DNA of 55,508 nt. Source: Lachnospiraceae bacterium. Lineage in GTDB: Bacteria > Bacillota > Clostridia > Lachnospirales > Lachnospiraceae. How positions within the stretch are numbered: position 1 is the first letter of the stretch; each line of letters begins with the position of its first letter. This document shows, one piece after another, positions 25,793 through 35,158 of this stretch. The notes under the pieces were generated by a model that was not told where the DNA came from, ran no database searches, and saw only the letters and a program-made list of their open reading frames with translations. The DNA lies in the NCBI GenBank assembly GCA_900753305.1, contig CAADYR010000148.1, forward strand, positions 1 through 55,508, written 5' to 3'. The translations under genes and the position numbers were made by a program.

Positions 25793-28675
25793 TTACTGAT
25801 TATCTTTCGCCTTTTCCAGCATCTTCTTCACATAGATTCCCGTATAGGAATTTGGACACTGGGCAATGTGCTCCGGTGTGCCCTGTGCAATGACTGTTCC
25901 ACCGCCGTCGCCGCCTTCGGGTCCGATATCAATGATATAATCCGCAGTCTTGATCACATCAAGGTTATGCTCAATGACTACCACACTGTTACCACCTTCA
26001 GCCAGTCTCTGTAAGATCTCCACCAGTTTATGCACATCTGCAAAATGCAGTCCTGTCGTAGGCTCATCCAGAATATAGATTGTCTTACCGGTGCTTCTTC
26101 TGCTCAGTTCTGTTGCCAGCTTGATTCTCTGGGCTTCACCACCGGACAGTGTAGTTGATGGCTGTCCCAGTTTAATATAGGAAAGTCCTACATCATTCAG
26201 GGTTTCTATCTTTCTGCGGATAGAAGGTACTTTGTCAAAGAACTCCAGTGCTTCTTCCACAGTCATATCCAGTACATCATAGATGCTCTTACCCTTATAT
26301 TTTACATCCAGTGTTTCTCTGTTATAGCGTTTGCCCTGGCAAACCTCACAGGGTACATATACATCCGGCAGGAAGTGCATCTCGATTTTGATGATACCAT
26401 CGCCACCACAGGCCTCACAGCGTCCACCCTTGACATTGAAGCTGAATCTTCCCTTCGTATAGCCCTTTGCCTTGGCATCTACTGTGGAAGCGAACAGGTC
26501 ACGGATCTGGTCAAATACTCCTGTATAAGTAGCCGGGTTAGAACGTGGTGTACGTCCGATAGGAGACTGGTCTATATCTATGACCTTATCAAGCTGCTCC
26601 ACACCTTCTATCTTCTTGAACTTACCGGGTATCGTACGTGCTCTGTTAAGCTGCTTTGCCAGATATTTATATAAGATTTCGTTAACCAGTGAGGATTTAC
26701 CGGAACCTGACACGCCTGTCACACAGGTAAATACTCCCAGTGGGAACTTCACATCTATATTCTTGAGGTTATTTTCGGCAGCCCCCTTCACTGTAAGCCA
26801 GCCTGTCGGCTTTCTTCTGGTCGCCGGAACTGGTATCTGGATCTTTCCACTCAGATATTGTCCGGTAATGGACTCCGGTATCTGCATGATCTCCTGCGCT
26901 GTACCCTGAGCGATAACCTGTCCACCATGTTCTCCGGCTCCCGGCCCGATATCCACAATATGGTCTGCTGCCAGCATAGTATCCTCATCATGTTCTACTA
27001 CAATAAGAGTATTGCCCAGTTCCTGTAAATTGCGCAAAGCACCCAGCAGCTTGTCATTATCCCTCTGATGCAGTCCGATACTTGGCTCATCCAGAATATA
27101 ACATACACCAACAAGTCCGGAACCGATCTGTGTCGCCAGACGTATTCTCTGTGCCTCACCACCGGACAAGGTAGCTGTCGCTCGGGACAGACACAGATAT
27201 TCCAGACCTACACTCTTTAAGAATCCAACACGCGCCTTGATCTCTTTTAAGATTCTCTTACCAATAAGCTGTTGCTGTGGCGTCAGTTCCATACTGTCCA
27301 GGAAATCATACAGCTTATTAATTGACAGTGATGTCACTTCATAGATATTCTTATCACACACCGTAACTGCCAGCGAACTTTTCTTTAATCTTCTGCCGCC
27401 ACATTCCTTACAGGGTGTAATGCGCATGAAAGTCTCATACTCTGCTTTCATGATCTCAGAAGAAGTTTCGCGGTACTTTCTCTCCACATTCTTGATCAGT
27501 CCTTCAAAGGCCACAGGATATCTGCCTTCTCCACGCTGTCCCTTATAATGGACAATTACTTCTTTACCCTTGGTTCCATGTATCAGCATATTCTGAACTT
27601 CAGGAGTAAGTTCTTCAAAAGGCGTATCCAGTGAGAAATCATATTCCTTACACAATGCCTGTAAAATGGCATTCGTGAAACTGTTTTTATCCGTACAGGA
27701 CTGCCATCCCATGACTGTAATTGCGCCCTGATTAATACTTAATGTCTTATCAGGGATCATCAGGTCAACATCAAATTCCATCTTATAACCAAGCCCGAAA
27801 CATTCAGGGCAGGCTCCAAAAGGATTGTTAAAGGAAAAACTTCTAGGCTCGACTTCTTCAATACTGATACCGCAGTCAGGGCAGGCGAAGCTGTCTGAGA
27901 AATTCATCGGTTCACCACCGATAATATCCACGATCATCAACCCATTTGCCAGTTCCATGACATTCTCGATGGAATCCGTCAAACGTCTGGTAATACCTTC
28001 TTTTACTACCAGTCTGTCTACTATAATCTCGATATTATGTTTGATATTCTTATCAAGCTTGATTTCTTCCGTCAACTCATAGAGACTGCCATCAATACGG
28101 ACTCTGACATATCCACTCTTCTTGGCACGCTCCAATACCTTGGCATGTTCGCCCTTACGTCCTCTGACCACAGGTGCCAGAAGCTGCAGCTTCGTTCCCT
28201 CCGGCAGTGCCATGATCTGATCTACCATCTGATCGATCGTCTGCTTATGGATCTCCCTGCCGCAGTTAGGACAATGAGGAATACCGATTCTTGCATATAA
28301 TAATCGGAAATAATCATAGATCTCCGTTACTGTTCCTACTGTAGATCTTGGATTCCTGTTGGTCGATTTCTGATCGATGGAAATAGCAGGAGATAATCCT
28401 TCGATGCTCTCTACATTAGGCTTCTCCATCTGTCCCAGGAACTGTCTTGCATAAGAGGACAGGGATTCCATGTAACGTCGCTGTCCTTCTGCATAGATCG
28501 TATCAAAAGCCAGAGAGGACTTACCGGAACCTGACAGTCCTGTCAGAACTACAAATTTATTTCTAGGAATATCCAGACTGATATTCTTCAAATTATGCTC
28601 ATTTGCTCCACGGATTCTGATTACCTCACTCTTTGGAAGCATCTTCAACTGTTCTGCATTCATCTTATTAACCAT
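25793..28675 (-). CDS. uvrA: Excinuclease ABC subunit A
   Basis: The 960-residue protein has two ABC ATPase halves: VLTGLSGSGKSSLAFDTIYAEGQ (residues about 45-67) and CVTGVSGSGKSSLVNEIL in the second half. It has paired signature motifs (ATLSGGEAQRIRLATQIGS and TTLSGGEAQRIKLATELS) and zinc-binding CPDCGISIEE and CEACGGDGIIKIEMHFLPD. UvrA dimers with UvrB search for bulky DNA damage. It follows uvrB by 11 bases in one operon. The start at 28675 is the longest frame; an ATG at 28663 is also possible since AAAGG is one base from the first ATG and 13 from the second. Confidence 0.98.
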   Translation of the reverse strand: MVNKMNAEQLKMLPKSEVIRIRGANEHNLKNISLDIPRNKFVVLTGLSGSGKSSLAFDTIYAEGQRRYMESLSSYARQFLGQMEKPNVESIEGLSPAISIDQKSTNRNPRSTVGTVTEIYDYFRLLYARIGIPHCPNCGREIHKQTIDQMVDQIMALPEGTKLQLLAPVVRGRKGEHAKVLERAKKSGYVRVRIDGSLYELTEEIKLDKNIKHNIEIIVDRLVVKEGITRRLTDSIENVMELANGLMIVDIIGGEPMNFSDSFACPDCGISIEEVEPRSFSFNNPFGACPECFGLGYKMEFDVDLMIPDKTLSINQGAITVMGWQSCTDKNSFTNAILQALCKEYDFSLDTPFEELTPEVQNMLIHGTKGKEVIVHYKGQRGEGRYPVAFEGLIKNVERKYRETSSEIMKAEYETFMRITPCKECGGRRLKKSSLAVTVCDKNIYEVTSLSINKLYDFLDSMELTPQQQLIGKRILKEIKARVGFLKSVGLEYLCLSRATATLSGGEAQRIRLATQIGSGLVGVCYILDEPSIGLHQRDNDKLLGALRNLQELGNTLIVVEHDEDTMLAADHIVDIGPGAGEHGGQVIAQGTAQEIMQIPESITGQYLSGKIQIPVPATRRKPTGWLTVKGAAENNLKNIDVKFPLGVFTCVTGVSGSGKSSLVNEILYKYLAKQLNRARTIPGKFKKIEGVEQLDKVIDIDQSPIGRTPRSNPATYTGVFDQIRDLFASTVDAKAKGYTKGRFSFNVKGGRCEACGGDGIIKIEMHFLPDVYVPCEVCQGKRYNRETLDVKYKGKSIYDVLDMTVEEALEFFDKVPSIRRKIETLNDVGLSYIKLGQPSTTLSGGEAQRIKLATELSRRSTGKTIYILDEPTTGLHFADVHKLVEILQRLAEGGNSVVVIEHNLDVIKTADYIIDIGPEGGDGGGTVIAQGTPEHIAQCPNSYTGIYVKKMLEKAKDNQ

Positions 28676-28686
28676 ACCTTTCTATC

Positions 28687-30690
28687 TTATAACCCACTTG
28701 TCATATCATTCAGCATTTTCTTCAGATCTGTCATCTTGTCACGAAGCTCTGCCGCTGCCTCGAAGTTCAGGTCTGCTGCTGCTTTACGCATGTTCTTTTC
28801 AACAGTAGCGATCAGCTTCTTAAGTTCCTTCTCATCCATTGACTCAGGATCTTTTGCAAAGGTCTGCTCTTCCTTGGCAACTGCCTTGGAGATGCTGATC
28901 AGATCTCTGACTGCCTTCTTGATGGTCTGCGGTGTGATACCATGTTCTTCATTATATTTCTGCTGGATCGCACGACGGCGCGCCGTTTCATCCAGAGTAA
29001 TACGCATGGAATCTGTGATATTATCCGCATACATGATAACATGTCCTTCTGCGTTTCTGGCTGCACGCCCTACTGTCTGGATCAGAGAAGTTGCAGATCG
29101 CAGGAAACCTTCCTTATCCGCATCCAGTATCGCCACCAGTGAGATTTCCGGTATATCCAGTCCCTCTCGAAGCAGGTTGATCCCGACCAGTACATCAAAA
29201 ACATCCAGACGCATATCTCTGATGATCTGCGCTCTCTCCAGTGTATCAATATCCGAATGCAGATATTTTACACGGATTCCTACCTCACTCATATATTTTG
29301 TCAGATCCTCTGCCATGCGTTTCGTGAGGGTTGTAACCAGAACTTTATTATGTCTGGCAGTTTCTTCATGAATATGTGATATCAGGTCATCGATCTGTCC
29401 CTCTACCGGATGGATCTCTATCTCAGGATCAAGCAGCCCTGTCGGTCTGATGATCTGCTCTGCCCTGAAAAGTTCATGCTCTTCCTCATAGACATTGGGT
29501 GTTGCAGAAACAAACAGCATCTGATCTATCTTCTGTTCAAATTCTTCAAACCGGAGTGGTCTGTTATCCAGTGCAGAAGGCAGTCTGAATCCATAGTCTA
29601 CCAACGTCATTTTACGTGACCGGTCACCTGCATACATACCTCTGATCTGTGGGATCGTGATATGGGACTCATCTACAATGATCAGGAAATCGTCCTTAAA
29701 GAAATCCATCAGGCAGTAAGGAGGTTCTCCCTCCTTCGTACCGCTTAAGTGTCTCGAATAGTTCTCAATACCGGAACAGAATCCCGTTTCCCGAAGCATC
29801 TCAATATCAAAATTGGTTCTTTCTGATATTCTCTGTGCCTCCAGCAGCTTATCCTCGCTCTTAAAATACTGTACACGTTCCTTTAGTTCTTCTTCTATCT
29901 CATCACATGCCTTGGCAATCTTTTCAGGCGCTACTACATAATGGGAAGCCGGGAAAATCGTAACATGTTCCAGCAGATTCAATGTCCTTTGTGTGACCGG
30001 ATCTATCTCTGATATTCTGTCAATCTCATCACCAAAGAACTCTACACGGATCAGATAGTCCCCACCCTGTGCAGGGTTGATATCCACAATATCCCCGTGT
30101 ACTCGGAAACGGCTTCGTTCCAGATCCATATCATTTCTGTCATACTGCATCTCGATCAGTGCACGTATGACCTCTTCTCTGTCTTTGGACATACCCGGTC
30201 TGAGAGAAAGCATCATGCCCTGATATTCGTCAGGACTTCCCAGACCATAAATACAGGATACGCTGGCAACTACCACCACATCCCTGCGTTCTGTCAGAGA
30301 TGCCGTTGCAGAGAGTCTCAGCTTATCGATTTCCTCGTTAACCGCTGAATCCTTCGCTATATAAGTATCTGTAGAGGGCACATAAGCCTCCGGCTGATAA
30401 TAATCGTAATATGACACAAAATACTCCACTGCATTCTCCGGAAAGAATTCTTTCATCTCCCCATAGAGCTGCCCTGCCAGTGTCTTATTATGTGCTATGA
30501 TCAATGTTGGTTTATTCAACGCTGCTATGATGTTCGCCATTGTAAAAGTCTTACCGGAACCGGTAACGCCTAATAACGTCTGGAACTGGTTGCCTTCCTG
30601 AAAACCCTTCACCAGTTCGGCAATTGCCTCCGGCTGATCACCTGTCGGCTGATATTCCGAATGTAATTTAAATTCCATACCATTACCCAT
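28687..30690 (-). CDS. uvrB: Excinuclease ABC subunit B
   Basis: The 667-residue protein has Walker A TLLGVTGSGKTFTMANII, the beta-hairpin YFVSYYDYYQPEAYVPSTDTYI, DEAD-like IIVDESHITIPQIRGMY, helicase motif VGRAARNAEGHVIMYADN and a C-terminal UVR motif (KKLIATVEKNMRKAAADLNF) that contacts UvrC. It verifies lesions delivered by UvrA and loads UvrC. It is first in the uvrB-uvrA operon. An ATG at 30678 (MEFKLHSEYQPTGDQ) is an alternative start that fits family alignments. Confidence 0.98.
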   Translation of the reverse strand: MGNGMEFKLHSEYQPTGDQPEAIAELVKGFQEGNQFQTLLGVTGSGKTFTMANIIAALNKPTLIIAHNKTLAGQLYGEMKEFFPENAVEYFVSYYDYYQPEAYVPSTDTYIAKDSAVNEEIDKLRLSATASLTERRDVVVVASVSCIYGLGSPDEYQGMMLSLRPGMSKDREEVIRALIEMQYDRNDMDLERSRFRVHGDIVDINPAQGGDYLIRVEFFGDEIDRISEIDPVTQRTLNLLEHVTIFPASHYVVAPEKIAKACDEIEEELKERVQYFKSEDKLLEAQRISERTNFDIEMLRETGFCSGIENYSRHLSGTKEGEPPYCLMDFFKDDFLIIVDESHITIPQIRGMYAGDRSRKMTLVDYGFRLPSALDNRPLRFEEFEQKIDQMLFVSATPNVYEEEHELFRAEQIIRPTGLLDPEIEIHPVEGQIDDLISHIHEETARHNKVLVTTLTKRMAEDLTKYMSEVGIRVKYLHSDIDTLERAQIIRDMRLDVFDVLVGINLLREGLDIPEISLVAILDADKEGFLRSATSLIQTVGRAARNAEGHVIMYADNITDSMRITLDETARRRAIQQKYNEEHGITPQTIKKAVRDLISISKAVAKEEQTFAKDPESMDEKELKKLIATVEKNMRKAAADLNFEAAAELRDKMTDLKKMLNDMTSGL

Positions 30691-30824
30691 GTCTTTCTGT
30701 CATCTGCAAATCCATGCAAAGTACTTATTATGATAAAAACAATACATTTGTTTGCGAATATACGTTCTTATATAGTATATCACAAAATCACAAAAAGTAT
30801 ATAGCAATTTCCAAACAAATAAAA

Positions 30825-30847
30825 GGCAGGGTTATAATAACCCTGCC
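30825..30847 (-). terminator. Intrinsic terminator of the ftsEX-envC-ctpA operon
   Basis: GGCAGGGTTA (30825-30834) and TAACCCTGCC (30838-30847) form a perfect ten-base stem with a 3-base loop, followed by TTTT on the minus strand. It overlaps the last codons of the ctpA gene. Confidence 0.88.
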
Positions 30848-32064
30848 AATACCTCTTTTGCTTTTTCCAGTTGATTGTCTACGCCATTCTTATACTGTTC
30901 TGCATCAAATTCCACTTCCACATCCGGATCAATTCCAATCTTGTGAATATTGTTTCCATTCGGTGTGTAGTAGGTGCTCACAGTAAGTTTCACTGCGGAA
31001 CCATCTGATAAATTGATAACCTTCTGAACAATGCCTTTTCCATACGTAGTCGTTCCTACCAATGTACCGATTCCGTAATCTTTGATCGCGCCTGCCAGAA
31101 TTTCAGAAGCACTTGCGCTGTACCCATTGGTAAGGACTACTAGCGGTACTTTTATCTCGTTTGCACCATCACAGGTATATTCTTCGCGTTTTCCATACTT
31201 ATCTTCTGTATATACGATCAATCCCTTGGGAAGTATCATTCTCGCAATATCACACACTGTAGAAAGATTGCCTCCGGGATTACTCCTCAAGTCCAGGATC
31301 AGTCCTTTCATTCCATCTGCTTTTGCCTGATCATATACTTTCTCAAACTGATCTGTCGTTACCAGATCGAACTCCGTGATCTGAATATATGCCATATTAT
31401 CATCCAGCATTTCATATTCCACTGTCGGACTTTCAATCTTGCGGCGTTCTACTTCAATATCAACAGGTTCAGACGCTCCTTCTCTGATTACGGTGATCGT
31501 TACCTTGGTGCCTTCTTCGCCTTTTATCTTACTGACTACATATGTGCTGTCTTTACCCTGCATATCTTCGCCGTTTATCTGATAAATATAGTCATCCTGC
31601 TGCAGACCACTCTCTTCTGCAGGAGTATTCTTTATGATCTTGCTGATTCTGGTATATCCCATCTCTGTATCCTGTGCAATATACGCACCGATTCCATAAT
31701 AGACACCTTCCGTCTGCTGCTGAAGTTCCACCAGTTCCTCATGTGTATAATATACAGAATAAGGATCATCCAGCGAATCCAGCAAGCCCTTATATACGCC
31801 TGCCTCCAGTGTTTCAGAATCTACATCCTGCCAGAAATACTGTTTGATCGTATCTTCAAGTACACCTATCTTTTCTGTTGTTTTCTCGTTTGCAATGGAA
31901 TCAGATGTACTGGACTGTCCACCGGTCAGCTTTCCAAAAACACTGTAAGTCTGATATACCCTGACAGCACCGAACACCACCAGAAGAATCGCACAACTGG
32001 ATGCAAACCCTACTGCAAGCCCACGCCAAAACGATTTGTTATCTTCTTTTTCATTTTCATTCAT
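30832..32064 (-). CDS. C-terminal processing peptidase (S41 family) with PDZ domain
   Basis: One N-terminal membrane helix (about residues 17-38) anchors the protein, followed by a PDZ domain (TPAEESGLQQDDYIYQING, residues 147-165) and the S41 protease domain. LDLRSNPGGNLSTV precedes NGYSASASEILAGAI (likely nucleophile Ser318) and TTTYGKGIVQ (Lys343). The 25-residue spacing matches the Tsp/CtpA Ser-Lys dyad. It acts outside the membrane on envelope proteins. Its place after ftsE, ftsX and the M23 gene is conserved in Clostridia and suggests it trims or activates the division hydrolase. Confidence 0.93.
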   Translation of the reverse strand: MNENEKEDNKSFWRGLAVGFASSCAILLVVFGAVRVYQTYSVFGKLTGGQSSTSDSIANEKTTEKIGVLEDTIKQYFWQDVDSETLEAGVYKGLLDSLDDPYSVYYTHEELVELQQQTEGVYYGIGAYIAQDTEMGYTRISKIIKNTPAEESGLQQDDYIYQINGEDMQGKDSTYVVSKIKGEEGTKVTITVIREGASEPVDIEVERRKIESPTVEYEMLDDNMAYIQITEFDLVTTDQFEKVYDQAKADGMKGLILDLRSNPGGNLSTVCDIARMILPKGLIVYTEDKYGKREEYTCDGANEIKVPLVVLTNGYSASASEILAGAIKDYGIGTLVGTTTYGKGIVQKVINLSDGSAVKLTVSTYYTPNGNNIHKIGIDPDVEVEFDAEQYKNGVDNQLEKAKEVLAGLL

Positions 32065-32104
32065 ATTCTTTTATATCCAAGCCTTTCCTTACGTAGTCAT
32101 ACAA

Positions 32105-33337
32105 TTAATGTGATAAATAATTCCACGGGCTGACATAACTTCCATTAAGTCTGACGCTGAAATGCAGATGATTGCCAGTGGAACGCCCTGTACTTCCTAC
32201 TGCGGCGATCTTTTGTCCTTTTACTACGTTCTGTCCTTTTGATACATACAATGCGGATGCATGCATATATATAGTATACAGATTGTCTCCGTGATCGATC
32301 ATGACGTAATTACCCATCGTCGAACTGTAGGCAGCCGAAACAACTGTACCATCATAAGCTGCCAGAATGGGAGAACCGCCTGGCGAAGCCAGATCAATTC
32401 CATTATGGAACTGCTGTACATGCAGGGTAGGATGCATTCTGTTGCCATAGTTATCCGATATTCTCGTATAAGATGGTGCCGGCCATGCAAACATACCTCC
32501 ATCGTATTTCCTGGATGCCTGATTTGCCTTGGCAAGCTCTGCTTTCTGTGCTGCTACCGCATCCTCCATTGCCTTGATCTCTGCATTCTGTGCAGCAATT
32601 TCCGCCTCGTATTCTTTCACAAGTGCCTGCTGGTTATTGATGTCACTCTCATAAGCAGTAATTTCCTGCTCCTTCTGGGCAATCATGGTTTCCAGCGATT
32701 TCTGTTCTTCCTCTACATCTTTCTTTGCTTCCTGCAGAAGCTCCTGTTCTGCCTCAAGCTGTTCCTTACATACTGCTACATATTGTCTGGTCGCCTGATA
32801 CTGTTCCAGCATACGTTTATCATAAGCTGACAGTTTTTCTACATACTCTGCCTTGTTCAGCATTTCTCCAAAAGACTGTGCAGTCAGTACCATTTCCAGA
32901 TAAAAGGTATCACCATGTTCATAGATAAACTTGATTCTGTCCTTCATCGCCTGATACTGTGTTTCCTCTGTTGCAATCGCTTCCTCCAGTTCTGCTGCCG
33001 TCTTGGTGATCTCTGCTTCTTTCTCCGTGATCATCGTATTCAGCTCCAGAATTCTCGCCTGTGCCTGTGACAGGCTGTTATCCAGTTGACTGATATAAGC
33101 AGACAGATTTTTCTTTGATGTTTCCAGTCCCGATATGACTTTCTTCACATCTGTAAGTCCCGATTGCAATGCCTTTTTCTCACTCTGTGCCTTATCGATC
33201 GCATCCTGCTTATCCTGAATGCTCTTCTTCAGATCAGATATCTTATCTGCCTGACTGACAAATGATCCGGCACTGACGGAAAGCAAGGCAGTAATAAGAA
33301 GCAGGGCAATCCCCCGAATCAACTTCTTATAACGCAT
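32105..33337 (-). CDS. EnvC-like murein hydrolase with long coiled coil and M23 (LytM) domain
   Basis: A signal peptide (IRGIALLLITALLSVSAGSFVSQ) leads into coiled coil over about residues 30-270, then a C-terminal LytM/M23 domain. Zinc ligands look complete: HNGIDLASPGG gives His and Asp, and GNHLHFSVR gives the HxH. E. coli EnvC has lost these, so this protein could cut peptidoglycan itself. The coiled coil is expected to engage the FtsX extracellular loop, as PcsB and EnvC do. It lies 13 bases after ftsX with GGAGAG before the ATG. Confidence 0.92.
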   Translation of the reverse strand: MRYKKLIRGIALLLITALLSVSAGSFVSQADKISDLKKSIQDKQDAIDKAQSEKKALQSGLTDVKKVISGLETSKKNLSAYISQLDNSLSQAQARILELNTMITEKEAEITKTAAELEEAIATEETQYQAMKDRIKFIYEHGDTFYLEMVLTAQSFGEMLNKAEYVEKLSAYDKRMLEQYQATRQYVAVCKEQLEAEQELLQEAKKDVEEEQKSLETMIAQKEQEITAYESDINNQQALVKEYEAEIAAQNAEIKAMEDAVAAQKAELAKANQASRKYDGGMFAWPAPSYTRISDNYGNRMHPTLHVQQFHNGIDLASPGGSPILAAYDGTVVSAAYSSTMGNYVMIDHGDNLYTIYMHASALYVSKGQNVVKGQKIAAVGSTGRSTGNHLHFSVRLNGSYVSPWNYLSH

Positions 33338-33350
33338 ATATCTCTCCTAA

Positions 33351-34247
33351 CTACACACTCAAATGCTTTCTGACAGTAGTAAAGCTGCCGATAAAACCAA
33401 TACCTACACCTAAACCGATACATACCGGTATCAGATTTGCAAAAATTTCATTTACAGGAAGGAACTGCATCAACTGTGACAAATATGCAAAACGCTCTGC
33501 CACATACAGCAATGCCTGATTATAAATGACATACACTGCCGCCAAAGGAAGCAATGAACCGATCAGTCCGATCATCATACCTTCAATCACGAAAGGTGCC
33601 CTGACAAAGAAATCCGTCGCTCCTATGTACTTCATAATCTGGATTTCTTCCTTACGGACAGAAATACCGATCGTAACTGTATTACTGATCAGGAAAATAG
33701 ATACTGCAAACAAAATTGCAATAATACCGATCGTAACATAACCTACAATTGAATTGATTCCAGTCAATGCCTGTGCTGTTACCGCTGATTTATTGACTTT
33801 ACGGATTCCCTGAATGGATTCCAGATAACTTACCAGTTCCGGCTGCATGGAAACATCACTCATGTAAATTTCAAAATGCGCACAGTCTGCCAGCGGATTT
33901 TCTGTGAATCCATCGGAATATTCACCCAGATAATCATTCTTGAATGTCTCCCATGTCTGATCAGCAGATACATAACATGCCTCACGTACTTCTACACGCT
34001 TGGAGATCATATCACTGATCTCCTGCACTCTCTCATCACTGATCCCTTCTTCAAGAAAAGCAGTTACAGAAACGCCTTCCTCTGCAGTCTTTACAATATG
34101 CTGAAAGTTAGTCAGGATCGCATAGAATAATCCAAACAGAAAAAGACATGCCGATATCGTTGCCACTGATGCCAGTGTGAACCATTTGTTTCTGAATGTA
34201 TTACGGATGCCCTGCCACAGACAGTAAAATAATGTATTAATCCTCAT
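33351..34247 (-). CDS. ftsX: Cell division protein FtsX
   Basis: The 298-residue protein has an N-terminal helix (KWFTLASVATISACLFLFGLF), a large extracellular loop of about 110 residues, and three C-terminal helices, the FtsX/MacB-type layout. NTVTIGISVRKEEIQIMKYIGATDFFVRAPF is the cytoplasmic coupling region contacting FtsE. With FtsE it drives hydrolase activation at the septum. The start at 34247 has GGTGG 8 bases upstream and overlaps ftsE by 11 bases; the frame could extend to 34274. Confidence 0.94.
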   Translation of the reverse strand: MRINTLFYCLWQGIRNTFRNKWFTLASVATISACLFLFGLFYAILTNFQHIVKTAEEGVSVTAFLEEGISDERVQEISDMISKRVEVREACYVSADQTWETFKNDYLGEYSDGFTENPLADCAHFEIYMSDVSMQPELVSYLESIQGIRKVNKSAVTAQALTGINSIVGYVTIGIIAILFAVSIFLISNTVTIGISVRKEEIQIMKYIGATDFFVRAPFVIEGMMIGLIGSLLPLAAVYVIYNQALLYVAERFAYLSQLMQFLPVNEIFANLIPVCIGLGVGIGFIGSFTTVRKHLSV

Positions 34248-34980
34248 CGATATAACCACCATTCTCCTCATCACTGACGATGAGTCCCTTCTTCATAGTA
34301 ATAACTCGTTTCTGCATAGCATTTACGATTTCACGGTTATGGGTTACTACAAGGACTGTGGTACCATCATTGTTGATCTTCTCCAGCAGGTTCATGATCT
34401 CCCATGAATTCTTTGGGTCAAGATTACCTGTCGGCTCATCTGCCAGCAGAATATCCGGATTATTGACAAGAGCTCTTGCCAGTGCAACTCTCTGCTGCTC
34501 ACCACCTGACAACTGCTTGGGCTTAGCTTTGTATTTTCCTGCAAGTCCTACTCTTGAGAGCATAGCCGGAACATTTTTCCGTATCTCTCTGTTCGGCATT
34601 TGGATGATTCTCTGTGCAAAAGCCACATTTTCATACACATTACGGTCTTTTAAAAGTCTGAAATCCTGAAACACAACTCCCAGATTTCTTCTGAACTTGG
34701 GAATCTTACGACGTTTGAGACGTACTACATCCGTACCGTTTACGTAGATTCTTCCGGAAGTCGGCACCAGTTCACGAAGCAGAAGTTTGATCAGTGTAGA
34801 CTTACCGGAGCCACTGTCTCCTACTACAAAAACAAATTCTCCTTTATTTATATGCAGATTAATACCATTTAATGCGGGAATTCCCGCAGTATAGGATTTG
34901 CTCACATTTTCCAGCAGAATAATAGGTTCATTACCATTTGCTGTCTTCTGTGCACGTTTTTTCACTGCCGTGCTTTTCAA
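34237..34980 (-). CDS. ftsE: Cell division ATP-binding protein FtsE
   Basis: ABC ATPase with Walker A VVGDSGSGKSTLIKLLL, a Q-loop in VVFQDFRLLKDRNVYENV, signature QLSGGEQQRVALARALV and Walker B ILLADEPTGNLDP. The start is TTG at 34980 with AGGTG 7 bases ahead. The first ~20 residues (AVKKRAQKTANGNEP) are a basic extension not found in most FtsE proteins. Its ATP cycle drives FtsX and the downstream EnvC-like hydrolase. It is the first gene of the operon; an AT-rich leader and a repeat-bearing spacer separate it from the regulator upstream. Confidence 0.95.
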   Translation of the reverse strand: MKSTAVKKRAQKTANGNEPIILLENVSKSYTAGIPALNGINLHINKGEFVFVVGDSGSGKSTLIKLLLRELVPTSGRIYVNGTDVVRLKRRKIPKFRRNLGVVFQDFRLLKDRNVYENVAFAQRIIQMPNREIRKNVPAMLSRVGLAGKYKAKPKQLSGGEQQRVALARALVNNPDILLADEPTGNLDPKNSWEIMNLLEKINNDGTTVLVVTHNREIVNAMQKRVITMKKGLIVSDEENGGYIDED

Positions 34981-35158
34981 ATAAATTCACCTCTAAATTA
35001 TAATTTTACTATGTTATATATAATCAAGCCATGCAAGCTCGAATTTACTTCGTAAATCCTCGCTTGGGCTGAGCGCCCTATGCCAAATGCATAAAATGCC
35101 AGCATCCAAGCAAGCTTGTATCTGTCATTTCATGCATCCGGCGCATAGCTTTACAGTA
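34981..35158 (-). repeat. Palindrome-rich spacer with dispersed-repeat remnant, upstream of ftsE
   Basis: The spacer contains ATTTAC/GTAAAT arms around 35043-35057 within outer CAAGC/GCTTG arms. On the minus strand the stretch at 35051-35084 reads GGGCGCTCAG...CGAGGATTTA, which resembles the repeat before the HAD gene (51657-51688). No open frame or RNA gene is evident. The 3' part, next to ftsE, is AT-rich and probably holds its promoter. Confidence 0.5.

Noticed and set aside
34981..35158. Structured RNA gene between the regulator and ftsE
   Set aside because: Stems are short and interrupted, and part of the sequence matches a repeat seen elsewhere; no RNA family is recognised.
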